From Polytrichum commune (Eukaryota; Streptophyta; Polytrichopsida; Polytrichales; Polytrichaceae): a stretch of 64,000 nt of DNA. The notes beneath the pieces were generated by a model that worked only from the letters and a program-made list of their open reading frames with translations, was not told the DNA's origin and did no database searches. The DNA lies in the NCBI GenBank assembly GCA_950295325.1, contig OX485804.1:38626001-38690000 (forward strand), given 5' to 3'. Made by a program: the position numbers and the translations under genes. Shown here piece after piece: positions 1 through 11,800 of this stretch (positions within the stretch are counted from its first letter, which is position 1; every line of letters begins with the position of its first letter).

Positions 1-1348
1 CTAACAGCACACCAATCAAACACAGGTGTTTGATGAAGAAAATACCGAATGACACCCACGTACCTTACTGGGTTTCGAGGTCAATTTGACAGGTCTTTCT
101 TGTTCATTAAGCTGAGCTCCTTCCATGCACAATTTGAGTTTCATAGATTCAACAAAAGTTGTTAAAATTCAAAGGCACAGTGGTTGATTATTTCAGATTT
201 GTCCCTACGACAATTTATCAACATGTCACACCTGTGGCCATAGCATTCCTTCAATACGGCCATGCCTTAAGTTCGATGGCAGGAATCATATTGATGGCAG
301 TCAGAGCTGAAGCCTTCACGTGTACTTTCTGAAAATTTCAAGCTTTTCAAGAGATTTATTTCAGATGACCAGTTCCAGACATATATGGAGCATAATTTCA
401 CATCACAGCAATAAGTCACATACTTAGCTCACAAAATAGCACAAATTGTTACCCCAAAAAACGGTAGAACACAATCTAATAGTGTTTAACCTTCGTCGCT
501 CCTATGCCAGGTTACACATTTGTTGATGTTGATTCCTCTCTATACTTGCAATCAAGACTTTTCAAGGATACTGTAGATTGCTCCCTATTTGGGATACAAG
601 TGGGTCGTGATCAATGTGAGCATGACACGTGGCATTTTAAAAGGGAAAAATAATTATTTTGTGTTGTAATAGAGAGCCCTCTTCGGTATCACACTTGCAA
701 TTCAGTATTTGAGAAATCCAAGCAGCAGTGAGTAATAATTAAGGCATTGTCAAGTCACAGTGGTACCTACTAATTGGTTGGTTTAAAGAAGGATAATTTG
801 GCATTTTGATAAATTTGTGATAAGCAAATTGCTTGTCAACAGTCAACACAACTTCAAGTCCAAAAAGATAAGAGATGAGAGTTTTGAATTGGTTTTTTGT
901 CAAGTTTTTTCCTTCAATTTATGGTTGTGATAAAGAACTTCCCGCACTTGGCAACATGTGACAAAGAGTTTCAAACAGGCATGTGTTACCCATAAAAGCA
1001 TTGTTGATGCCTTCTGAAACCATAATAGGTAGCATCAAAGAGAGAGGTCCACTTTATTTGACAACACGGAAAGTACTAAAAGGCTTCCTATCTGCTCGAT
1101 ATTTCAATAGTTGACCAAGCCCTAATAACAAGGTTTCAATTCACCATTGCCCTTGCTTCAAAGTGGAAATACTTTACAGAAATGGCTGTTCCTCGCAGAG
1201 ACATTCTAAAGCACCCGAGGTATACAGAATCACTTTGGCACACTTGTCGAGATGATACAAGTTGATATATCTTGATTTGCACATGTGTTGTGTCTGTTGC
1301 CTTCACATAGGATGGGTTTAAAATCACTTTGCCATGGTGGCAAAGGAG

Positions 1349-1383
<35 letters not shown>

Positions 1384-1398
1384 AGGGCTAAAAGAAAT
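1..1398. other. 3' flank of VPS25, no gene seen
   Basis: No coding exon could be supported here. The stretch lies downstream of the VPS25 stop codon (minus strand), so its upper part is probably 3' UTR. A minus-strand AATAAA (read as tttatt near 1,056) could be a polyadenylation signal. A (CAT)n microsatellite of about ten units lies at 1,349-1,380, just after the stop. The methionine-rich or aspartate-rich ORFs across it are products of that repeat. Confidence 0.6.
1349..1380. repeat. (CAT)n microsatellite
   Basis: An uninterrupted run of about ten CAT units lies about 20-50 bp beyond the VPS25 stop codon, so it probably falls in the 3' UTR of that minus-strand gene (read as ATG repeats in the transcript). 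It is likely to vary in length between individuals. Confidence 0.95.
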
Positions 1399-4300
1399 TT
1401 AGCGTGCAGAGAATTTGACACCATCATCGTCAGTTGATGCACCCTTAAACATGGCAGCTTTGCCACGTTGCTCCAATATTTTGATGGCTCGTATCAGAAC
1501 ACTCCGATCGATTCCAGCAAGTTCTGCAGCCTCAATGAAATCACAAGGATTCAATATTAAAATATCTTTACTCTATGGGAAAACAAGAATCCCCCAAAGA
1601 TATGAGCAATCTAAAAACCACTATTAAGTGAGCCTCCCAAGAAACTAAGACAATCTAGTATCCCCAGTGTAGGTATCCATTTCTGTTGAACTAATACACC
1701 ATGATAGTCCAGGCAACATTTGCTAGACATGTGCGCACCTACTACGCATGCTTGTATTTACCAATGTTGGACCAGTATATAGGTGAATGCATGGTATCGA
1801 TACCCAACATCAATAATGGTATCCAAATGCCTACCCATGAGTATCAAAATTGCAATACCAGTCAAATATTGATATTTAGTGGATATGTCACTGTGAGAGA
1901 ATCTTTGTATACTCAAGTTTGGGTTAATATCATTCTAGACCTAGACCATATTGATACTAGGGCAATTTTACCTAGGTATGAAGGTTCTTTCATGGTGTAT
2001 AGACCCAATTGGTATTGAAAACAAAAATAGCCTCTGATATCCATACCAGTAATACCCATACTCTACTGGTATCAGAAAATGTGAAATCCTAATAATAGAT
2101 ACCCGATTGGTATCAATAAAAGGTACTTACCCTGAACACAACCTGATTTCTAACACGACCATGTCAGATTTCTGGGCCATATGAGGTTTGTGGGCCTTTA
2201 GTGATCGCTCTTCTGAATTGGACTCGCAAATTTGATTGGTATATGCTAAGGCTTCCATCGAAAACGGAGACCAAAGAGACATGTGTTACAATGAGATTAA
2301 ACCGTCTGCTCAAAATATAGGCACTGTTCTAGTTTTTCAATGATGTAGGTAATTGGGAGGGCCTATGTGATTATTTAAGAAGGAAGAAAATCTTCACTTT
2401 GACCTCCTATAACTTTTGCATCTACTCCGATTCTGAAATTCAAAATCACAATCTTCATGATTCACAATTGCTAACTAGATGAGACAGTTCCTAAGCCGAT
2501 CCAGTGGCTCGAAATCCCTGCAGAGATTGATGTGCCCATTATAAGGCCACATCCTTATACTCAACCAAGGTTCAGATAGTTATTCTGGAACCAGCTACTA
2601 CATTATTTCTTGGGCTAGAAGAAGAAGTAGGTAGTGAGCATTTTACCCTTAATTCTAAGGATTTGCTACAAATGACCCAGTCAATTTCAATGCTCCAAAA
2701 AGATGGCGATTGCATTACCTACCTGTGCCATGTGTCTCATCGCCTGATATAATTTCCTCTAGTGTCATCACACCATCCTCCATTCCATTTTCACGCACCT
2801 GCAACCAATTGCCCCAAATAGGTCCGTTAAATAGGCAAAAGTTTCTAGAAATAACCTAATAGGTATGCTGCAATGTTGGACCGGTATAGAGGTGCATGCA
2901 TGGTATCAATAATTAATGTCAAGAATGGTATCAAAGAACCTACCCATGGGTGTCAAATTTGTAGTACCCATTGAATATTGGTATTTGGTGGGTATGTAAG
3001 GTGAAAGCATCTTTGTATACCCAAGTTATTATTTGGGTCAATACCATTCTAAACCATATTGATACTAGGGCGATTTTGCCTAGAGATGAAGGTTCTTGCA
3101 TTGTATATATAGACCCAAATGGGGATGAAAACAAAACTACTGTTGCATACCCATACCCTACTTGTATCAATAAAAGTAAAATCCTTATTATTAATACCCG
3201 AATGATATCAGGAAAAAGACGATACCAGTCCAACGCTGGTACACTGGTTTAATTTTGTGGCATATTTGGATGCTGTTCTCTCTTTTGCGCAGATATTTGA
3301 CTATGCTTGGTACTTCAGATCTATGGATCGGGAAAATGGCATTTTACAACAACAAAGATGCAACATTTGGCCCATTATAATCAGAAAGTGTGAACTGAAA
3401 AGGGTAATTGTGTTGTACAAAGTCGAGCAGTAGTTCGGCCCAATCTTGTATCCTGCGCCACAAAATGAGGCATTTCCTGTGGTTCTTGTCCATCCATTCT
3501 GCCCTCCCTGAGTCCCAAAAAAATGAGCTTGTTAGTTGCTGACAAACTTTCAGCATTACTAGTGTCTATACTTCAAAAAACTTTGTTCTAAGGAGATTGT
3601 TTTTGGGCCATCACCAGGGTTACGTGTTCAGGTTGATATAAACAACAATCTACATCTAAAACACAAGGTCCACCATTTAAATGTTAGAAGTCAGTGTTGG
3701 TACAAACCCTTCAGCATGGTAACTTAACATCTAAGTAATAATTCATTAAACATTGATCCAACTCACAGTTCAACCTTTTAGCTCTTGCAACTCTAAATAT
3801 GAAAGCAAATAAGATTAAAATGCAACCCTCTGTTTGGTAGTTTGATGTGATCACATGAATGTGAAATCAGTGTTGATGAAGAACTTTAGAGGTTTGTGAT
3901 GTAGAGAATTCAACAATTTAAGGTCTTGAAACCTAAGTCTTGCGTTTGTACCAAAGGTGGAATTTCAGGTGGTCTGAGGCAATTAATGCAGCATAGTTGG
4001 AGAGGCTTGCATTATCTTTTGTGCTAGCATGCCATGCCTTAGGGTGCAGTCTAATTCTGTAAATTTGTTAAAAATAAATTAAAAAATGAAGGACAAAGAT
4101 GTTTTCACCTTCTGCAACGAGTGCTCCAAGAAAAACCTCTCTGGCTTCAAACGTCAATTTTCCTGCGCATCAAATTTGATGATAAAATCCATGTGAGATT
4201 AGATCTTCTCTCTCTCGACATACATCTCAAATTACAAGTAAACCAGACTTTAATGTTGAGTCAGTGTTGATGCATTCCTTTCAGGGTTTAATACAATTTG

Positions 4301-5810
4301 CTAACTCAACATTTTGCAAAAGATTCTTTCAGCATTGATTCAACTAATAATTCATCAACCTTCTAGCCCTTACAGCTTTATAATGTAGAACAAAAGGTCA
4401 GAATGGCTTCCCTATGATGGGTAGGCATTGACTCGTTGTAGTTTGATGCGATTGAATCAACGTGAAATCAGTGTTGAGATATGCATTCAGAGGTATGCCA
4501 AGTTACTCACTTTGAATGCTTGTGTTATTGAAGAGCGGAAACTCCTCCTCCAAGTCGATGACAAAACACTTCTCATTTTTACAGTACTTGAGAATGAGCT
4601 CCTTCCACAACTGGATCTGCTTCTCCTGCGTGTCCTTCACCGGCTGCAACCTGCTCAAAAGCAAGTGCTCAAAAACAAACAAATCTACACCCCCATTCTT
4701 AAAATGGACAATTCTTATACGAAACTCAGATCCTTGCTATGAATCTCAGAAGTCACCAGCTTTTAATCTTGAGTCAATGTTGACACAAAAACCTTCAGGG
4801 TTTAACATCTTTGTCAGTGCTAACTCAACATTTAGCTATTGATTCGTTCAACATCAATTCAGCTTGACATTCAACCTTTTAGGTCTTGCAACTATGGAAT
4901 GTAGAAGCAATTTCCAACCCTCTGTTTGGAATGCATCGATTAAATGGCGTAGCTTTAATGTGATTGAATTGATGCGAAATCAGTGTTGATGATATATGAT
5001 GACTTTTGAGGATTGAGATGACTACTCACTATACCCACCAAAGTTTAATATCTGCTAACTCAAAATTTAGCTAGAGATTTGTTCAACATCGATTCCACTC
5101 AAATTTCAGACTTTTTAGGTCTTCCACCTAAACAATATAGAATCAAAAAAATAGAATTTGCAACCGTATGTTTGGGAGGCATTGATTCAATGGTGTAGTT
5201 TTCGTGTGATTGAATCAATGTGAAATCAATGTTGATGGTATATGATGGCTTTTGAGGATTGTGATGACTACTTACTATACCCACCAGGGTTTAATATCTT
5301 TCCAGGGCTCACTCAGCATTCAGCTAATGAATCGTTCAACGTCAATTCGATTGATGTTCAACCTTTTAGGTCTTGCTACAATAAAATGTAGAAACAAAGG
5401 ATTAAAATCTGCAACCCTATCTTGGGCAGGCATTAATTCAGCATCGATTCGACTCATAATTCACCCTTTTAGGTCTTGCAAGTATTCAATGTAGAAACAA
5501 AAGATTAGAATTTGCAACCCTATGTTCGGTACGCATTGATTTGATGTTGTAGTTTTATATGATTGAATGAATGAGAAACCGGTGTTTAGGATATTTCCTA
5601 AGTTTAGAGGATTGCTCTCACTACCCACTATACCCACCATGGAATTATTTGATCCGAGCCAAGCGATCGAAGAAACAACACTCCGAAAACCCAAGATAGC
5701 TTCAAGGAAAATCTGGACAACCGACTAAATGTTCAAGGATATGCAAGTGGCAAGACTTACGTGAAGTAAGGGGGATAGTTGTAAAAGTAGGGGAATTTGA
5801 ACTCCTCCAT
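1399..5810 (-). CDS. VPS25, ESCRT-II subunit (6 exons, 177 aa)
   Basis: VPS25 is the small winged-helix subunit of the ESCRT-II complex (two VPS25 with VPS22 and VPS36), which recruits ESCRT-III to endosomes for sorting ubiquitinated cargo. Exons, in transcript order: 5,810-5,761; 4,650-4,511; 4,162-4,109; 3,507-3,419; 2,798-2,723; 1,523-1,399 (stop TAA). All introns are GT-AG and the phases join to 178 codons including the stop. The N-terminus carries the YPPYF motif (about residues 12-16) used by the family to contact VPS22/VPS36. The conserved segments GRAEWMDK, ILWRRIQDWAE and GKAAMFKG follow in the expected order, and the length matches plant VPS25. The start is the first ATG before the conserved KFPYF stretch. 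No exon shows a stop or frameshift, so the gene looks functional although its introns are loaded with repeats. Family assignment is from memory of VPS25 proteins; exon borders are inferred. Confidence 0.94.
1761..2130. mobile_element. MITE-like repeat copy A in VPS25 intron 5
   Basis: A diverged copy of the element at 2,866-3,242 lies in the same orientation inside the last VPS25 intron. It begins with the same left end (around GTTGGACCaGTATA) and shares the block of alternating GGTAT/ATACC motifs and the stretch around 1,905-2,005. Its right terminal repeat is not recognisable, so it is probably a truncated or decayed copy. Confidence 0.65.
2200..2520 (-). repeat. Dispersed repeat family R1, reverse copy in VPS25 intron 5
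   Basis: Degenerate reverse-oriented copy of the R1 repeat also seen at about 12,960-13,335, 14,770-14,950, 26,310-26,700, 34,640-34,960 and 39,497-39,806. The recognisable part includes the ACATGTG segment, the 'gaggtcaaagtgaagattttcttcc'-type purine block read on the minus strand, and the GGCCTATGTGATTA block. Confidence 0.5.
2866..3242. mobile_element. ~370-bp MITE copy B with terminal inverted repeats, in VPS25 intron 4
   Basis: The left end (about 2,871-2,888, GTTGGACCGGTAT) and right end (about 3,220-3,238) are imperfect inverted complements over roughly 18 bp: the right end read in reverse gives GCGTTGGACTGGTATC. There is no transposase coding capacity. The whole element is inside VPS25 intron 4 (2,799-3,418). 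A second copy lies about 1.1 kb away in intron 5. Superfamily is not assigned because no clear target-site duplication was seen. Confidence 0.7.
3691..5620. repeat. Decayed ~245-bp tandem repeat array spanning VPS25 introns 1-3
   Basis: At least five to six units start near 3,691, 4,255, 4,771, 5,045, 5,287 and 5,440. Each has the order CAGTGTTGATGC-like, TTTAACATCT, CTCAACATTTAGC, CAACCTTTTAGGTCTTGCA, then TGATTGAATCAATGTGAAATC. Spacing is 242-245 bp for the units inside intron 1 and about double where exons 2 (4,511-4,650) and 3 (4,109-4,162) lie between units. The exons are therefore embedded in the array. Confidence 0.8.
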
Positions 5811-6159
5811 CGCCACAAATTCTTCTTCTCCGTCAATCTTCGGCTTCTTCTCTGCCTCTCCCACAACTCAAGAGAATTGAAGGCTTCGAATTGAATGTCC
5901 TCCACGTCAGCTCCTATTATTTCGCATTGCGCAATTCAAGTTTTGGGGTTATGTAACTAATAAGCAAGAGGTAATGCTCCGAAATCTTGAATATGACAAT
6001 AGCTTGAGTCGTGTTTCTACGTGAACTCATCCATCGTGAATGAAAACAAACTCACCCATTGGGAAAGTGACAACGCATTGAACTCTTCTATAGCAGGAAA
6101 GTTTCTATTATTATATGTTTGAATTCAAAAATGGCATCACAGTCTTAAAATATTTTATT

Positions 6160-6440
6160 GTGGCTCATTTACATAGAATGATAGCAATTATAAATTTTAG
6201 TATATTTTGGACAAATCACTTGTTTAAAAATAATAAGGGATGTGCATTTGTAGGGACAAAAACATCAAATGACGACAACAAAAGCAACACTACAACAACT
6301 GTAATTCAAACGTTTGTATTCCATGTTTGCCAACCATCATATTTGTGTAGTTTTGTGATCTAGTGTATGTCATATTGGTGGTTCAAATTGTCCAAATTCA
6401 TGCATAATCCAAATATACTCAAATCCTAGTTTAGCATAAT
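6160..6440 (+). repeat. Dispersed repeat family R2, forward copy
   Basis: The segment from the ATTTTGGACAAATCACTTG region to the CAAATCCTAGTTT region reappears as a diverged reverse complement at about 23,625-23,850, preserving the order of the gacgacaacaaaagcaac, TGTTTGCCAACCATCATATTTGTGTAG and GTATGTCATATTG blocks. No coding capacity is seen. Class unknown. Confidence 0.65.
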
Positions 6441-6732
6441 ATTATGCATCACACGTGTCGATACATTGGTGGGTCTATAATAACATTGGGATCATGCCCC
6501 CGTTATTATGGGAATTCACCTATATTTAGCATGGTACTGCAATTTGAGGCTCCACAATCATGTGTCATCAATCTATGGAGCAATAACATGCGGCTCAACA
6601 TCAACCCTGCCAGACACATGCACTTGCTTGCCCACAAAATTGGTTGTTGCGCATATCTTACTTTGGGCACTCATATAGACTTAGGGATGCAGTGTCAAAC
6701 ATTTGTTTTTTAAGAAGGAGCCAGCCAACCCA

Positions 6733-7230
6733 TCTAAGGCCCACTTTATACTTGGGATCGGATTGAGGGTTGGCCCAAACTCTAAAACTTTGGTCCAATA
6801 GGATTGCTCGGTTTCATCTGACATAGCCCTAGGGCTTGGGCTCAAATACTCACTTCATACTAGGGTTGGGCTCAAATACTCACTTATTCCATGTGATGTC
6901 CTAGTTGGCACAATTTTGGCGCCAAACCTTTGGACCGGGATTCAAGAAATTGGGACAAGCTTTTCCTCGGCCCGAACTCTCAACATGGGCCTGATTCGGC
7001 ACATCCATTGGATAATGAACATCTCTAACGTCAATCCATAAGAGGTTGATTCTCTTCATTGCACTTTTCCCTCAAAAACATTAGGACCTAGAATTGGGCC
7101 TCATCACTTTACATGTGACAAGGTTGGGCCCACAAAAAGTTGATAAAGTTGGGCTGGATTGAGAGCTTAATTACACATGATACAAGCTGGTGCTCGGGCC
7201 AATCCCAAGCCGTGTATAAAGTGGGCCTTA
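6733..7230. mobile_element. Putative ~500-bp inverted-repeat element
   Basis: TAAGGCCCACTTTATA at the left (about 6,735) is repeated as its exact reverse complement at the right (about 7,214-7,229). The interior is non-coding and contains many GGGCC/GGCCC phrases. No matching target-site duplication is evident, so the assignment as a MITE is tentative. Confidence 0.4.
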
Positions 7231-8710
7231 AGTAATGTTACAAGGGCCCCCAACTTGGTAGGGGATTATTGTTGTTGTTGCTAAAGTCCCTTTGTGGTGT
7301 CTTGTGGTATCTTATTCTAATAGCAAGAAGTTTTATAGTATAATGATTTGACTTCGAAATGACATCAAAGGCCCCAAATCAATCTAATGTGTCCAACTAG
7401 AATGAATTGGCCCTCAACCTACGTGGGCTTTGTTTTTACTAGAGTCCGTGTATGATCTTTACTTAAACTCATGTCAACACAACCAAACATTGTTTTGTTT
7501 CAAAGGATGTGGCATAATGATCATATGTCAATCTTTGCATTTGATGTTTTCAATGGATGGTCGTTGCAAAATGGAACATGACAAATCAAATAATTTAACA
7601 ATCAAGGTGTCTATATAAACCCATCCATCATTGGATGGATGAGAGGTATGCTAGTATGCAATATTTCCTTCTTACTAAGGGAGAAATAGTAGATTTGACT
7701 TGTCTTGTTAAGATGTATGTAGTCATCTATCCCATGTAGTGACCAATAGAATGTCCCCTCTACCCTCTTAAGTTTCATGGGGTTTTATGACTATTGACAA
7801 CAAAATGAATATAATAACAAATCACCTTTCATAGGATGAAAAGTGACGTATGTTAAAGTGTAAGAATTAATAAATAAAAGTATTATAACATTGGTGTCCG
7901 GTGTACACTGATGTGAATGGGAGCATGTTCTTCCTTGCTTTGATCATGTTTTTATCAAACTTCAAGGTAAGGGTACTTCCTCTGGTAGGTTACTCTATTG
8001 GGTTTTTGTGCACCACGTGCGGCTAAGGGGTTTTCATATGAGGGCTATATTGAACATACTTATGTCAAGAATATTACTAAGTGTAGTTGAACACCAAGTA
8101 TTGTGAGGTGATACTAATGATGAAGTTGTTGGTCATTAGTGTAACCTAGGATACACCTCAAAACAGGGTAGGTGACACTATTACACATGTGACACTAATT
8201 ACTATAAACATCATAGTGTAGTGTGTCACATTGTGGAATAATAGAAAATCAAAATTGAAATAATGACAATAATTACAACGAAGATAACGTGATGCATGCA
8301 AGTGTGTGGTTTGAGTTCTTGAATGAATTACTTTAATGTCAAAACATATGATATATGGGAGGGAAATGTGACAACAAGGAGGGATATTTAAACTGAGCAC
8401 ATATGTTCCCTAGGATTTCGGGATATTAGAGAAGAGTGACATTAAGGAGGGCAATATTACGGGGGTTAGGGTGTAGTAGGCTATCACACTTAAAAATAAA
8501 TTCCTCCATTTGATGCAAATAATTACCATTTGAAAATGACGAAAGTTATTAGTGTAAGGAGAGGTATTTTACCGCTTAAATTTAGTTACCAAAAAAGAAA
8601 GGTAAAACTGACTGTTGTTGTTACTCTGCTTTGGGAGGTTAGGTGCACAAGCCCTGGGCAGGGGAAGAGGTCTTGTGGTTCCCCTTGGGAGTTCTTCATT
8701 GCCTAAGAGT

Positions 8711-8733
8711 TAGGGTTTAAGGAATTAGGGTTT
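8711..8733 (+). promoter_or_regulatory. Two telo-box motifs upstream of NOM1
   Basis: TAGGGTTT occurs at 8,711-8,718 and again at 8,726-8,733, about 100-120 bp before the start codon. This is the reverse complement of the plant telo-box AAACCCTA, which is enriched in promoters and leaders of plant ribosomal-protein and ribosome-biogenesis genes. The placement fits the predicted nucleolar role of the gene downstream. Function is inferred from motif and position only. Confidence 0.55.
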
Positions 8734-8831
8734 ACAGAGGATTTTGCTTGAAAACTTAGCATTCGAATTCTGCGTTCAAGATCATGCTGCTCGCAAGCGA
8801 AGAATATCATGTATAATATTGGGAAGTTTTG

Positions 8832-11800
8832 ATGGTATTGGACAGGATGTCCGCTCGCATGATGGTGAGGAAAGGGGGTGGCAGGAGTCCGGGAGGTATG
8901 ATGTCGAAGAAGAAGAGTGGAGGACGGAGAGATGGACGGAAAGTGGTGGAGAAGAAGGCGAAGAGAGGAGGGAAGACGAAATTCGAGGAGTTTCTGGAAC
9001 GGGATATGAAGAAGAGCGCTCACATGCAAGCCACTGCGGACGAGGATTTGGCTCTGGAGCGTCGGTTAGCCAAGAAATTGAAGGTGAAGGGAGGCAAATT
9101 GGGGGGATTTGACGATGGGATGGCCGATATTCTTGATGGCCTCGAGGAAGAGGTTGGGGTTTTGAGTCCTCCACAGCTCAAAGGGTCAAAGAAATCTTTA
9201 CCTAAAAAGGTTGAGAGTGAGGACGATGAGGAATCGTCAGGGTCAGAGATGGAAGAAGAAGATGCAAGCGACGGTGATGTGGAGAGTGGCGATGCAGAGG
9301 AATCGGGCTCGGACATCGAAGGAGAAGAATTAAATGAAGATGCAGAAGAAGATGATGAAGAAGAAGAAAATGATGAAGAAGAAGAAAGTGATGAAGAAAA
9401 TGATGATGAGGAGGATGATGGTATGAGTTCTGCAAGTGAAGAGGAAGTAGAAGAGGAGATGCCTACTAAAGGGAAGAAAATGTTGAAAGATACTGGCAAA
9501 CCTAGCAAGGAAGCGAAGAACAATAAGAACAAAGATGAAAATAATGCAGCAGTGAAGTATGTCCCTCCTCACTTGAGGGAGAAGGCAAGTAGTGAGTCTG
9601 AAGAGATGGCCCGAATTCAACGACGTGTGCGAGGTATAACCTGAATCCTCCTCCCAAAATCTCGTGAATGTTTTGATCACTTGCTATAGAATTGGCCTGA
9701 TTTTCTACCTTGGGATGTGGTTCAGCAGTGCAAGGTATCAGGTTTTTTCACATAAATTTGCATTCTTTTCACTGTCTCATAAGTATCAGTGCAGGGCACG
9801 CATGTAGCTGATGCAATTTTTATTCTTACAGGTCTTTTGAATAGACTTTCAGAGGCAAATGTGGAGTCGATATCCTCTGAAGTATCCCTTCTCTTTCAGG
9901 TCTGTTTTCATTCTTCGACATCATCTAATTCTAAGTTCTCTACCCAATCTTTCCCAGTATATGCCTTTCGTTGGTGGATATACACATCTGTAAGCATCGT
10001 GTTCACTTATTTGCAGTAAGTGTAGCCATCATTGCTACAAGCACTACACAAATTCCCTGTGGTCCTCAATCTTTTTTATACATAAATTTTCCCACTTTTG
10101 ATTCTCTAATTTCTTTTTTAGGGTCCTGACATGTTGATTACATACTCCTTTTGACACTCACAATCTGCTTATCGATATTTTGTTACAAAGTTAAATATGA
10201 TCAAGAATATCGCACAGATTGCTATATACAAAGTGAAGGAGGCAAAATGATTCATCTGCAGAGTTGTCTTTTGTCTTAGGCACATGGGCGGCGAATGGTC
10301 ACAGAAATAATAACGAATGAAATCATTGGGGCTTGTTGTGGAGGGCCTCGTGGAAATGACCAGTATGGATTTCTTCCTTCTCACTGGTGAAAGTCTTGTT
10401 AGTAGGTGTGGAGAGTAGAATGTTGTATGTATTTACATTGTCCTGATTTGTGAATATGTTACTGAATTTGGGTTCCTATACCAGTTGGAGGTGTCTTGCA
10501 TGCATGCTCATCCAGTTTGAGAAATTATTGTATGTGATTAGTCCCTTATGAGTCCTTCACAGAGGCTTTGTAGGAGAGTGGTTGTCAAGCAAAGTGGGGC
10601 TGATAATCAGCTGCCTTCTGCTCTGCTATTTGCAGTTTTCTATATGTTTGTTATTGCTGTTACACACTTTGACATAATGATTTCTGAAGATATGCAGCAG
10701 TGTTTGCGGCCTATATAGCGGGGACAGCAGCAATGGTGGGGATGGATTTTGGAGCTAAGTTCTTGGGGTCTCTTGCAAGTGCATTTGAGGTATCACCAAA
10801 CTGTCACAATACCTGAAAATGCCTTTACTTTGGATCTGTGCATGGAAGGTGAATGTGGACAGAGACAAGTACTTTATGCTCCTCTGGGTGTCTGGTATTT
10901 ATTTTGCATTGGAGACTGGTTTTACTAAGACTCAATTTAAGATGTAGAACATCTCCTACATTACTATTGTGGGGGGTTACACTGTCCACTTTATAAATAT
11001 TTGAGATGGCGAACTGGGGGAATTTTATGGATGCCACCACAGGAACAATATGCAAAGGAGGACAGTCTTGCTTTACGGAATCTCACACTTCTGTTTGCAA
11101 ACCTATATTCTTTCAGTCTTCTGCCCAGGTGAGCCTACTTACCTCTTTACTCTGCCCTGTTCTTTCTCTGCATGTAGCAGGTTACTTTTCATCTGAATAT
11201 CATGCAGGATGGTGGGAATGATGAAGATTGTGGATGATGACTTGGCAGTGAGCTTGTATATGAGGTGCTCGGAATGCTGTGCAAACGTTTTGAGGAGCTG
11301 GACGTTGCCACCATTCTAACCCTTCTGCAATGTAAGGGCGAAATCCTCAATGCTTTCTGTCCTCTTATGTATGTATATATACCTATGTATATATGAATGA
11401 AAGTTTTCGTCTAATTGAATGATCGTCTCATGTGTTGATCCTAAATGCGCTCCAATTATATCCTCTGCTCTCCTTGAGTGCAGCATGTGGAATGGGACTA
11501 AGAGCTGCAGACCCGGCCTCTATGAAGGAATTTGTTGTTTCTGTCCAACAACGAACCTCTGAATTGAAGGCTTCTCTCTCCAGTAAGAATGGCGGGATCC
11601 CTGTGGACCTTGGTAAAAGGGTAGGTCTTTTTCTGAATTAACAACTTCAAATCTGACACCAATACATCTGATCAAGTGCAAGTAGAGGGATATGGACACT
11701 AACTGTGCTTGGACATTCTTGAGACATCTGGCATTGCCATACTTTTGTTTTTACTCAGTGATGTGACGATAGTGACTTATCTGGTGTACATTGATCTGTC

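Larger units (their letters stand above)
5811..8700. other. Intergenic region between VPS25 and NOM1 (divergent)
   Basis: No gene recognised. The two flanking genes are transcribed away from each other, so both promoters lie here. The stretch is AT-rich and holds one arm of a dispersed repeat also present inverted at 23,625-23,850 (here about 6,160-6,440), a putative inverted-repeat element at 6,733-7,230, and short direct repeats such as the doubled 'gggcttgggctcaaatactcactt' phrase near 6,830-6,885. Confidence 0.6.

Noticed and set aside
1136-1466. Minus-strand ORFs beginning with runs of Met or containing runs of Asp
   Set aside because: They are translations of the (CAT)n microsatellite next to the VPS25 stop codon and have no conserved sequence or splice support.
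9020-9680. Long serine-, histidine- and phenylalanine-rich minus-strand ORFs
   Set aside because: They are antisense shadows of the acidic Glu/Asp-rich part of NOM1 exon 1; the plus frame carries the family motifs.
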